Assembly: GCF_003576455.2 (NCBI RefSeq)
Contig: NZ_CP032869.1
Coordinates: forward strand, 2,170,001-2,234,000
Origin: Mucilaginibacter celer
GTDB lineage: Bacteria > Bacteroidota > Bacteroidia > Sphingobacteriales > Sphingobacteriaceae
DNA: 64,000 nucleotides
Direction of reading: 5' to 3'
The position numbers and the translations under genes were made by a program. Below, in pieces: positions 44,571 to 52,971 of the stretch. The stretch's first letter is position 1, and every line of letters starts with the position of its first letter. The notes beneath the pieces are model-generated. The model was not told the DNA's origin, searched no databases, and worked only from the letters and a program-made list of their open reading frames with translations.

Positions 44571-44881
44571 TCATACCTCTATACTATCAATCTCTTTGTG
44601 CAGCGCGTTATCTCTTAACGAGCTCCGATGACGATGATGTCTGACTGCAGAATCTCGCCAATTGCTTGGTCGGATGCCTTGATCGCCTCCCTGTTTTCAG
44701 CGGTGTGTTTTCAACCGGGCTAAAAATGCAGTTAAATGCGCTTTCTCCAAGTGGGGGGGAGGATGGGTTGTAAAGTCTTTTAACACAATGTTCAATCAAA
44801 AATGGTTCTCCTTAATTTTTCACCGAACGCATTGCCTAATTTGATACTGTTGACTCGAGCACTCAGGGATTGAGATTGCAT
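44571..44881 (-). pseudogene. azoR: Degraded FMN-dependent NADH-azoreductase (azoR) relic
   Basis: Four pieces in order but in different frames match the AzoR family: SARVNSIKLGNAFGEKLR near the start (44881 downward), LEKAHLTAF, then ENREAIKASDQAIGEILQ SDIIVIGA (about 44705-44625), and a terminal RDNALHKEIDSI (stop at 44573). In intact AzoR the IVIGAPMYNF block follows SD-IIVIGA; here the sequence jumps straight to the C-terminal helix. The relic is about 310 bp against about 600 for a full gene, so it carries an internal deletion plus frameshifts. Confidence 0.65.
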
Positions 44882-44911
44882 GAAGGTTTTCTTTCCATGT
44901 ATGTTAAGGTA

Positions 44912-45148
44912 TTATGTTAAATGATTGAGTGAGTTCTTGGTGAAGCGCGGGCGCGCTTTCCCGGCGATACGTGTCAGCGCATAGATCAGCAGTCCGATGG
45001 TTCCTGCCAGCCCTAAAATGATCAGTACGGCAATGATCAGCAGCCCGTCGGGGTTATTGGTTTTCCCGGCTGCGGTAGCTTCGGCGGCTCCGTAAACATT
45101 ACCGGCCATAGCTGTAATCAGCGGTGTTACTTTGAGTCGTTTATCCAT
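44912..45148 (-). CDS. Small single-span membrane protein
   Basis: 78 residues from MDKRLKV. An ATG 9 codons upstream (45175) is excluded because it would lie at the far edge of the -24/-12 element P11. One clear transmembrane helix, GLLIIAVLIILGLAGTIGLL, then a basic tail. The promoter just upstream argues that it is a real gene. Predicted transcript start is very close to the ATG, so the message may be leaderless. No family recognised. Confidence 0.6.
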   Translation of the reverse strand: MDKRLKVTPLITAMAGNVYGAAEATAAGKTNNPDGLLIIAVLIILGLAGTIGLLIYALTRIAGKARPRFTKNSLNHLT

Positions 45149-45159
45149 ACTTGAAGCAG

Positions 45160-45273
45160 GCATACTAAGTGCCATGTGTCAATTATTTGATTATGAGTGC
45201 ATTTGTTGTGTTTTCGATGGTGACGATTTATGCTATCCCGCCGAATGGCGATTGGAAATTGAAATCTCAACAG
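45160..45273 (-). promoter_or_regulatory. Sigma-54 promoter P11 with upstream dyads
   Basis: Minus-strand TGGCACTTAGTATGC at 45174-45160, a good consensus match. Distal dyad 45256-45273 (minus CTGTTGA-GATT-TCAATTT) lies exactly 92 bp upstream of the -24 GG; the proximal element at 63 bp (45227-45244) is weak. Part of the distal element (GAAATCTCAACAGT) recurs at 45346-45359. Confidence 0.6.
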
Positions 45274-45413
45274 TAAATTTCGCGGCGGTTTCGATACAGT
45301 GCCGGCAGCTTTTGAGATGGTAATGGAAACAGCACTTGCCGGATAGAAATCTCAACAGTTGAATGGTGGGAATCCGGGTTGGTAGAAAGACTATTTCTTC
45401 ATTTAATGATATA

Positions 45414-45528
45414 TAAGTGATATTTCAACAATTGGGTTCCGTTTCTTGAAATGGCGTGAGGAAATTACCTGTGCGGTTGTATGTAATATTTTGACTTTCA
45501 GGTTCTTGTGATATGGTATTCGCTTTGA
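45414..45528 (+). promoter_or_regulatory. Sigma-54 promoter P8 with paired upstream dyads
   Basis: TGGTATTCGCTTTGA at 45514-45528. Distal dyad TAAGTGA-TATT-TCAACAA (45414-45431) and proximal TTCTTGA-AATG-GCGTGAG (45443-45460), 93 and 64 bp upstream of the -24 GG. The element overlaps the first codons of the longest reading of the OYE gene, so the real start must be the ATG at 45579. Confidence 0.65.
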
Positions 45529-45578
45529 ATGATGGGTCGCAGGAAAATCAAATAGAAAAGAAACAACATCGCAGTCTC

Positions 45579-46643
45579 ATGAATATCCAGCCACTTTTCA
45601 GCCCGTTTGTTTATAAAAACTTAACCCTGAAGAACAGGATCGTTATGCCTCCAATGACCCGGAAGCATTCCCCCGATGGCATACCGTCAGTTGATGTAGC
45701 CGAGTATTATTCCAGGCGCGCGATGGACGCGGGGCTGATCCTGTCTGAAAGTACGGCTATCGAAAGACCGGCCGCCAAGCATTTTAAGGATATCCCAAAC
45801 TTTTATGCTGAGGCATTAGAAGGCTGGGAGCGGGTGATTCGCCTGGTTCATCAGCATAAGGGAGTAATGGGGCCGCAGCTCTGGCATGTCGGTATAGCCA
45901 AACCCGATCCATCAGGTTGGTTGCCCTCCTTGCATTTTGAAGGACCGGATATGATGACCCGTGGGGAAATCCAGGCAACTGTTGAGTCTTTTGCCAATGC
46001 GGCATTAAATGCAAAGAATCTCGGTTTCGATTGCGTGGAAATACATGGAGGACATGGTTACCTGATCGACCAGTTTTTTTGGAGCCACACTAATCACCGC
46101 AAAGACGACTATGGCGGGAAAACCATTGGAGAGAGAACCCGCTTTGCGGTCGAGGTTGTTAAAGCCATACGAAAAGTGGTTGGGGAGAATTTTGTCATCC
46201 TGATCCGGCTCTCGCAATGGAAGCTGGAAGATTACGAGGCGAAAAACGCCTTAACACCCAATGAAATGGAATCCTGGTTATTGCCATTGGCGGAGGCAGG
46301 CATCGATATTTTTGATTGTTCGCAAAGAAGATACTGGCAGCCGGAATTTGAAGGTTCCGACCTGAGCTTTGCCGGCTGGGCAAAAAAGATCACCGGGCAG
46401 CCCAGCATCACGGTAGGCTCGGTTGGGCTTTCCGGTGAATTCCTGCAATCGCTTTATCACGGCGAGGGCGCGCGGAAAGCGGATTTTAACGAGCTCATGC
46501 GCAGGTATGACCGCGGTGAGTTTGATCTGGTTGCAGTTGGGCGGGCTTTATTACAGGATCCCTGTTGGATAGAAAAGATGAGGGATGGTAGATATGATGA
46601 ATTAAGGGATTTTAGCAGGGAAAGCCTGGGCAGATATTACTGA
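45579..46643 (+). CDS. Old yellow enzyme / NADH:flavin oxidoreductase
   Basis: 354 residues from MNIQPLF; a longer frame from 45513 is rejected because promoter P8 lies there. FMN-dependent barrel: LKNRIVMPPMTRKHS, GPQLWHVGIAKPD, GFDCVEIHGGHGYLIDQFFW (intact H-G-G-H-G-Y-L type loop), NALTPNEMESWL and VGRALLQDPCWIEKM. Closer to the bacterial YqjM/ER-type branch than to the two NemA-like paralogues. Reduction of electrophilic alkenes or quinones expected. The only OYE of the three with a regulon-type sigma-54 unit. Confidence 0.9.
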   Translation: MNIQPLFSPFVYKNLTLKNRIVMPPMTRKHSPDGIPSVDVAEYYSRRAMDAGLILSESTAIERPAAKHFKDIPNFYAEALEGWERVIRLVHQHKGVMGPQLWHVGIAKPDPSGWLPSLHFEGPDMMTRGEIQATVESFANAALNAKNLGFDCVEIHGGHGYLIDQFFWSHTNHRKDDYGGKTIGERTRFAVEVVKAIRKVVGENFVILIRLSQWKLEDYEAKNALTPNEMESWLLPLAEAGIDIFDCSQRRYWQPEFEGSDLSFAGWAKKITGQPSITVGSVGLSGEFLQSLYHGEGARKADFNELMRRYDRGEFDLVAVGRALLQDPCWIEKMRDGRYDELRDFSRESLGRYY

Positions 46644-46772
46644 ACATAGCCGGTGAACGGCATTTGTAGATGGAAAGCGGCGGGTCAATTTATCGAATAT
46701 CATCCGGTTTTTATCGTCGTTAGACAGCCTTAACGGCAAAGGACAATTTTACCCGTAATAACATTTAGATTT

Positions 46773-48161
46773 ATGAAAGACCTTGCAGAATCTCTATCCC
46801 GTTTTCAATTTGGATTTACAGCGTCCTTCCATATTATTTTCCCCTCGCTGTCCATCGGTCTCGCCTGGTTCCTGGTCCTGATCCACGCGTTATATCTCAA
46901 AACAGGCAAAGCGGTTTACTTCAGTATTTATAAATTCTGGTCGTCCATATTTGCCCTGAACTTTGCGATAGGTGTGGTTACGGGAATTTTCATGTCCTTC
47001 CAGTTTGGCCTGAACTGGTCTCGCTTTTCTTATGCCGCAGGGCCGGTACTGGGCAGTATCATCGGTATGGAGGTAATGACCGCTTTTTTTCTTGAGGCCG
47101 GTTTTTTAGGCATCATGTTATTGGGCTGGAACAGGGTCAAGCCCGGGATCCACTTTTTCGCCACGTTTATGGTCGCGCTGGGTACATTGATATCGGCAAC
47201 CTGGATCGTAGGGGCAAATTCGTGGCTGCAAACACCAGCCGGTTATACCGTTCGCAATGGCCAGTTCTTTATCTCGGAATGGTGGCATGCCGTATTCAAC
47301 CCGGCGTTTGTAATTCGTTATCCGCACATGCTGCTGGCTTCCATTTTTTCATCAGCATTCCTGATCGCCGGCATTTCATCATGGTACCTCATTAAAAGGC
47401 GTCATCTTGAATTCGGACGTGTGAGTTTTTCTATCGCGATGGCCGTGATCACCGTTATGATCCCGCTGCAGCTATGGGTGGGTGACACGCTTTATATGAA
47501 GATGTCGGAATTTCAGCCAGCTAAAACCCAGGCACTGGAAGGGTTCTGGACCGACACGCCCAACGCCCCGTATCTGATCTATATTAACCCGGACAGTAAA
47601 AATCAATACAATAAAACGCAGATAGGCATACCGTATCTGGGCAGTATCCTGGTCACCCATACTTTGCATGGTGCAGTTCCGGGTTTAAGGAGAACATCGC
47701 CAGAATTACAGCCCAGCATGGGTATGACCTTTTATTTTTTCAGAGTGATGTTTTTTATTGCCGTGCTGATCTTTTTTGTGGCCCTGACAAGCGTGGCACT
47801 TCGCTTTACCGGCAGGCTATATGATAAGCGCTGGTTCTTAAAACTTTGCTTGTGGATGACCCCTGCCGGGGTAATCGCCACAGTAGCGGGCTGGATCACC
47901 TCGGAAACGGGTCGGCAGCCCTATATCATTTATGGCAAGTTAAAAACGGTTGAAGGTAGTTCTTTGCTGAACAGCAACGCGGTTGTATTTTCATTTACTT
48001 TATTTGTGGTGGTATACCTGATCCTTCTCTTTGCCTATATCAGTCATATTGCCCGGATGACAAGAAAAGGCCCCGGGGAGCTCCATCGGACCCTCCGGTC
48101 AGATAAAGATAACCACCCCGACTCTGTTGCCGGTTTTCCCGGCCCTTTAAAGATAAAATAA
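46773..48161 (+). CDS. cydA: Cytochrome bd oxidase subunit I (CydA)
   Basis: 462 residues, many transmembrane helices. Heme ligands by position: His20 (FTASFHIIFP), the helix GMEVMTAFFLEAGFLG with the conserved glutamate pair, and His in RYPHMLLAS. The quinol-binding loop is short, as in cyanide-insensitive (CIO-type) oxidases. With CydB it oxidises quinol and reduces oxygen at the inner membrane, and such oxidases also tolerate peroxide, NO and sulfide. First of cydABDC; no sigma-54 unit at regulon spacing upstream. Confidence 0.96.
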   Translation: MKDLAESLSRFQFGFTASFHIIFPSLSIGLAWFLVLIHALYLKTGKAVYFSIYKFWSSIFALNFAIGVVTGIFMSFQFGLNWSRFSYAAGPVLGSIIGMEVMTAFFLEAGFLGIMLLGWNRVKPGIHFFATFMVALGTLISATWIVGANSWLQTPAGYTVRNGQFFISEWWHAVFNPAFVIRYPHMLLASIFSSAFLIAGISSWYLIKRRHLEFGRVSFSIAMAVITVMIPLQLWVGDTLYMKMSEFQPAKTQALEGFWTDTPNAPYLIYINPDSKNQYNKTQIGIPYLGSILVTHTLHGAVPGLRRTSPELQPSMGMTFYFFRVMFFIAVLIFFVALTSVALRFTGRLYDKRWFLKLCLWMTPAGVIATVAGWITSETGRQPYIIYGKLKTVEGSSLLNSNAVVFSFTLFVVVYLILLFAYISHIARMTRKGPGELHRTLRSDKDNHPDSVAGFPGPLKIK

Positions 48162-48164
48162 AAT

Positions 48165-49433
48165 ATGGAAAGTCACATTTTGTGGGCCTTGATCATGGCC
48201 TTTTCAGTTACGATGTATACCATTTTCGACGGTTTCGATCTTGGGGTCGGTATTTTGTTACCTTTCATTAAACAGGGAGAGGAGCGTGATATTGCCGTTA
48301 ATTCAATTACTCCGGTGTGGGATGGTAACGAAACCTGGATCGTCCTGATGGGAGTGGGCATGTTCGGCGGCTTTCCGAACGCCTACAGCTTATTGCTGCC
48401 GGCTCTTTACCTGCCGGTCATCCTGATGGTCATTTCACTTGCGTTGCGGGGAGTGGCCATGGAATACCGTTTTATTACAGCAGGTTTTAAGAACTCCTGG
48501 ACTTTGGCGTTTACCGCAGGTTCTGTCATGGCGGCTTTTTGTCAGGGCATAATATTGGGAAATTTAATGGAAGGAATAGTTCACACGAATACACCCGGCA
48601 AATTGGTGCCTGTATTTCATTTCCTTTCGCCCTTTACCTTGGTCACCGGCTTCGTACTTATCGTAAGTTATGCCTTGATTGGCGCTACCTGGCTAAATTT
48701 TAAGACCAGCGGAATCTTACAAAAAAAGACCAGAAAGATAGCCCGCATCCTGATCTTTACACTGGGCATTTTGCTGCTGTTAATCGTTTACGGCAGGTTC
48801 CATTTTCCTTTGTTTAATCCCCGGTTCGGCGTGTTCGGCCTGCAAAACGTCTTAACGTTACCCTCACTGCTTTGGTATTTCTCCGGTGCCCTGTTGCTGG
48901 CTGTGATGTTATGGACTTTAGGTAAGCAGCCTGACTGGTTACCCTTTACCCTTAATATTATATTCACGCTGATCTCAGCGATATACATATTAGCAGGTTT
49001 TTGGCCGTTTATCGTTCCTCCTGACCTGACCATTTATAATGCAGGCTCGCCCGCTTATGGAAATGCGGTGCTGCTCACCTCCGCTTTTGTCATCATCCCG
49101 GTCATCCTTACGTACCTGGTTTATTCCTATACCGTATTTCGCGGAAAAGTGATCCGTCAGAATAATTACGAACCCAATACACCATTCTTGCATCAGTTGG
49201 GCAACGGTGCAAGAAAAACAAACCTCCTGGTTCCGGAGCGGCCTGTTTATCTTTCCTGGCCGATCCGGATGGTGATCTCACTGGCAGGAATGATCTTTTT
49301 CTTTATCGTGCTGGGGTTTCTCGGAAATGCGGCAGCGTTGGCCGCGATATTCCTGTTCGCGGTAATCTTCCTGTTTTGTTGGTGGCTGAATACCTCAAAG
49401 TCCGTTTCTTCCAGAACCGGAAATAAACGTTAA
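48165..49433 (+). CDS. cydB: Cytochrome bd oxidase subunit II (CydB)
   Basis: 422 residues, about ten membrane helices: TIFDGFDLGVGILLPF and GNETWIVLMGVGMFGGFP near the start are CydB signatures. Longer than common CydB (about 335-380) because of a C-terminal extension with two further hydrophobic segments and a polar tail. Four bp after cydA, two bp before cydD; a single operon. Confidence 0.95.
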   Translation: MESHILWALIMAFSVTMYTIFDGFDLGVGILLPFIKQGEERDIAVNSITPVWDGNETWIVLMGVGMFGGFPNAYSLLLPALYLPVILMVISLALRGVAMEYRFITAGFKNSWTLAFTAGSVMAAFCQGIILGNLMEGIVHTNTPGKLVPVFHFLSPFTLVTGFVLIVSYALIGATWLNFKTSGILQKKTRKIARILIFTLGILLLLIVYGRFHFPLFNPRFGVFGLQNVLTLPSLLWYFSGALLLAVMLWTLGKQPDWLPFTLNIIFTLISAIYILAGFWPFIVPPDLTIYNAGSPAYGNAVLLTSAFVIIPVILTYLVYSYTVFRGKVIRQNNYEPNTPFLHQLGNGARKTNLLVPERPVYLSWPIRMVISLAGMIFFFIVLGFLGNAAALAAIFLFAVIFLFCWWLNTSKSVSSRTGNKR

Positions 49434-49434
49434 T

Positions 49435-51138
49435 ATGCGCCTGCCACCCGAAAAAAACCATGCAAAAAAAGCGCAGCAATTGCTCAACTTTTACGCGCGG
49501 GAATGGAAATTCAAAATTGCGCTGATCGCCCTGCTACGGATCGCTTCCTTCTGCATGGTCGCGGTCCAGCTCTATTTTCTGGCCCGAATATTAACATTAA
49601 TTGTTGGGCAGGTTAATACGGCCGGGCTTTTATCGCCCGTGATCTGGTTATTCCTATTTGGGTCAGGAAGAACGCTGATCAGTTACTTTTCGGATGTCAT
49701 GGCCGCAAGGTTAACTGAATTGTCGGTTGCAGAATTCCGCATTCGGATCATCGCGCGCCTGAACGCCAAAAGCAAACACCGGAAACACGCCGGAATAACG
49801 GCTGGTCTTGCTTTAGAAATGATGAGTGAAGCTGATGCGATCGGACTGTATTATACGCGCTATCTTCCACAGGTCATCCAGTGCCTGGCCATTCCTTTTA
49901 TCACCATCAGTTATATCGCCTGGATCAATTGGTTGCCCGCAATCCTGATACTCCTGACCGCGCCGGTCATACCGGTTTTTATGGTCATCATCGGAAAAGG
50001 CACGGAAACGAAAAGTCGGGCGCAATGGCAAACTTTGTCGCTCCTGAGTAATTATTTTCTGGACCGGTTACGCGGAATTACCACCCTTTCGCTTTTTAAC
50101 CGCATTGATACCGAGGTATCTCTGATCGGAAGATCTTCTGAAATTTATGCCCAACGCGTTATGGAGGTATTGAAGACAGCCTTTCTTTCCAGCGCAGTCA
50201 TTGATTTTTTTACCGCGGTGGCGATCGCGGGCGTGGCGATCTATACCGGGTTGAATCTGGTCGGCTACATTCACCTGGGCCCTGCATCTGCTTTCACGCT
50301 GCAACGAAGCCTGGTCATATTATTGCTGGTTCCAGAATTTTTTAATGCGCTTAAAAAATTAGGTGTTATTTATCATGACCGCGCGCAGGCCATTGGTGCG
50401 GTCATGCACTTCCAGGCTTATGACCTGCTTAAGGAAAATTCCAGTTTCCCGCTACCATCCGGGCGGGACAGCAGGCCTGGGCAGGACGCTGAAGTCACTG
50501 CTCCTGTGATCATGTTTCAAAAAGTGACTTTCGGTTATGTCCCCGGGCAGAAGGTATTGAATGATATCACTTTCAGTATCCTGCCCGGCGAGAAAATATG
50601 GATTACCGGCGAAAATGGTGCGGGCAAAACGACCGTTCTTTCTTTATTAATGCGCTGGCTGACGCCTGTCGCGGGCAGCATCCAACTCAACCGGCAACCC
50701 TTAGGGGAAATGCGGGAACAAGACCTTTACCGCCTGGTCAGTTGGGTGGGACCGCATGCGGCACTCTTTACCGGAAGTATCCGTTCGAATATCCTGATGG
50801 GAACCGAAAAAAGTGATGCCTATCTTTATGAAAACATCCTGCCACAGGTATCGCTTGCCGAACGGATCAACAATATGCCCAGGGGCCTGGATACCCTGGT
50901 CGCCGAAGACGGCAAGTGTTTATCCGGTGGTGAACGCCAAAAAATAGCGTTGGCACGGGCACTGGTAAAAAATGCGAAAATATTGCTGCTGGACGAACCG
51001 CTTACCCATTTGGATGGGACATCGGCAGCCGAGCTGATCGGCATGCTGGAGCAAACCACCCAAAGTATGACGGTCATCATTACCGGTCATGGTGCCCGTT
51101 ATGAAGCTTTTAAAGGTTACCGTAAAATTAATTTATAG
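49435..51138 (+). CDS. cydD: Thiol exporter ABC subunit CydD
   Basis: 567 residues: six-helix exporter membrane domain and ATPase domain with Walker A GENGAGKT, signature LSGGERQKIALARAL and Walker B ILLLDEPLTHLD. CydDC exports glutathione or cysteine to the periplasm and is needed to assemble cytochrome bd. Canonical ATPase motifs, unlike CydC. Confidence 0.93.
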   Translation: MRLPPEKNHAKKAQQLLNFYAREWKFKIALIALLRIASFCMVAVQLYFLARILTLIVGQVNTAGLLSPVIWLFLFGSGRTLISYFSDVMAARLTELSVAEFRIRIIARLNAKSKHRKHAGITAGLALEMMSEADAIGLYYTRYLPQVIQCLAIPFITISYIAWINWLPAILILLTAPVIPVFMVIIGKGTETKSRAQWQTLSLLSNYFLDRLRGITTLSLFNRIDTEVSLIGRSSEIYAQRVMEVLKTAFLSSAVIDFFTAVAIAGVAIYTGLNLVGYIHLGPASAFTLQRSLVILLLVPEFFNALKKLGVIYHDRAQAIGAVMHFQAYDLLKENSSFPLPSGRDSRPGQDAEVTAPVIMFQKVTFGYVPGQKVLNDITFSILPGEKIWITGENGAGKTTVLSLLMRWLTPVAGSIQLNRQPLGEMREQDLYRLVSWVGPHAALFTGSIRSNILMGTEKSDAYLYENILPQVSLAERINNMPRGLDTLVAEDGKCLSGGERQKIALARALVKNAKILLLDEPLTHLDGTSAAELIGMLEQTTQSMTVIITGHGARYEAFKGYRKINL

Positions 51139-51139
51139 C

Positions 51140-52765
51140 ATGCTGAAGCAAATACCGGACATGTATAAGAGGGCGGACCTTGGGAAGGTATCCGGCGTAT
51201 TACTGGCGGTCGTTAACCTGACTGCCGGCCTGATGCTAACCGGAATATCAGGCTGGTTTATTACGACCACGGCTTTGACCGGTTCAGGCGTACTCAGCTT
51301 ATTGACTTATAACCTGTTTTTACCTGGTGCATTGATCCGGATGCTGGCGGTAGGCCGTCCGCTGATCGGCTACGCGGAACGCTTGTTTACCCATCGGATC
51401 ACACTTCGTCTTGCCGGTGAGGCGAGGGTAAACATATTCAAATATCTGCTGAATATAAAGAAAAAGGAACTTGTCAAATTCCGGAGTACCGACCTGGCCG
51501 CGAGGATTACGGGTGACGTTGCCGAGATGGATAACTTTTACCTGAGCGCAGTCCTGCCATGGCTCAGCACCTTAATTGTTTTTACTATCACGGCGCTGAC
51601 GATCAGTTATTATCTCCCGCTGTTAACGTGGGCAATGTTTTTGCTGCTCATGACCTGTGGGGCCCTGATCCCCTATATTTCATTAAGAATAGGGAAAAAA
51701 CACGAATTACTACGGGCTGGCCATTTGAAGGCGCTACAGGAGGAGCTTGCGGAATATCTCGACGGTCTGAAAGACCTGGAACTATTTGGCTGCCTTGGTC
51801 GCTATCATGAAAGTTTACTGCTGCATATCCGCTCCATCGAATCATTCCGAATTGGCTTTTTAAAAAAGATTGCCACGCGTACCCTTATTACTGGGATATG
51901 TATTCAAGCTTTTTTTGCGATAGGAATTCTGATCATCAGTGGGCCCGGCCGGCTGGTATTTAGCAGCGCCGAAAAGGTACTGGTCATATTGATCCTGCTG
52001 GCGCTCTATGAAACGCTGTATGCCATGCCGGAAACGGCGGCCCGTTTTGCAAGGACCCTGCTCGCGGGCAGCCGTATATTACTGGCTTCATCAGACGGTG
52101 AACCGGCAAGAAAATACGGTTCATTACCTCAAGGAAATGCTATTCAACTGGAACAGGTCAACTTTGCTTATGGCCGGCATTGTATTTTTGACAAGTTAAG
52201 TTTAAAGATCCATGAAAATACGGTGAGCGTAATCACCGGGGTTAACGGCGCAGGCAAATCAACCTTACTGGATCTTATCGCAGGATTGCAGGAGGCTTCG
52301 CAGGGTATGATCTATATTGGCGGGACACCTGCGCGTCAAATTGAGCCCGCAAAACTTAATGAGCAGATCGCTTACATGGAGCAGCGGCCCGCGCTGTTCG
52401 AAGGCAGTATCTTTGAGAACATTGCGCTCGCAAAAACATGCTGCACAACCCCTGAGGTTATTCACGCGGCAATAAAATCAGGGCTCTTCAAAGCGGAAAA
52501 AAACGCCATGGCATTTTTAAAGAAACCGGTGGGTACAGGCGGCCGCCACCTTTCAACCGGACAATCCAGGATGATCGCTCTGGCCAGGATCATTTTGAAG
52601 GATGCGCCGATCATTTTATTGGATGAACCAACTGAAGGATTGAGCCAAACGGCCGAACATAACTTTCTGAAACTGATCAGGTCCTGGAAAGGTTACAAGA
52701 CCATCCTGATCGTAACACATAAAACTGCGCTTCTTGACATCGCTGACCACCGGATAAGCCTCTGA
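51140..52765 (+). CDS. cydC: Thiol exporter ABC subunit CydC
   Basis: 541 residues from the ATG at 51140, one base after the CydD stop; a 17-codon longer frame would overlap cydD. Exporter-type membrane domain and ATPase domain with Walker A GVNGAGKS and Walker B IILLDEPTEG, but a degenerate signature (LSTGQSRMIALARII instead of LSGGQ). Asymmetric ATPase sites are usual for CydDC heterodimers. Last gene of the cyd operon. Confidence 0.92.
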   Translation: MLKQIPDMYKRADLGKVSGVLLAVVNLTAGLMLTGISGWFITTTALTGSGVLSLLTYNLFLPGALIRMLAVGRPLIGYAERLFTHRITLRLAGEARVNIFKYLLNIKKKELVKFRSTDLAARITGDVAEMDNFYLSAVLPWLSTLIVFTITALTISYYLPLLTWAMFLLLMTCGALIPYISLRIGKKHELLRAGHLKALQEELAEYLDGLKDLELFGCLGRYHESLLLHIRSIESFRIGFLKKIATRTLITGICIQAFFAIGILIISGPGRLVFSSAEKVLVILILLALYETLYAMPETAARFARTLLAGSRILLASSDGEPARKYGSLPQGNAIQLEQVNFAYGRHCIFDKLSLKIHENTVSVITGVNGAGKSTLLDLIAGLQEASQGMIYIGGTPARQIEPAKLNEQIAYMEQRPALFEGSIFENIALAKTCCTTPEVIHAAIKSGLFKAEKNAMAFLKKPVGTGGRHLSTGQSRMIALARIILKDAPIILLDEPTEGLSQTAEHNFLKLIRSWKGYKTILIVTHKTALLDIADHRISL

Positions 52766-52833
52766 CAAAATTAGCCCGGCAAAAAATGAATAAAGTTTGT
52801 AAGCTTTTTGTCGCCTGACCTGGGGATAGGCAA

Positions 52834-52948
52834 TTATTTAATATTCGACAAACTGATATCTTTCAGCGGTATATCACCAGCGAATAAGTGGTGTTTATTT
52901 GTTTAAATCATTGATTTATAAGAGTTTATTGGCTGGTATGAAACCTGC
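52834..52948 (+). promoter_or_regulatory. Sigma-54 promoter P9 with paired upstream dyads
   Basis: TGGTATGAAACCTGC at 52934-52948. Distal dyad TTATTTA-ATAT-TCGACAA (52834-52851) and proximal TCAGCGG-TATA-TCACCAG (52863-52880), 93 and 64 bp upstream of the -24 GG. Drives the isochorismatase operon, start codon at 52972. Confidence 0.65.
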
Positions 52949-52971
52949 AACGAAGTAGGAAAAACACTTTT

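Noticed and set aside
46681..46772. Possible dyad with AATA-TCATCCG before cydA
   Set aside because: No TGG box follows at the regulon distance, so cydABDC is not assigned to the regulon.
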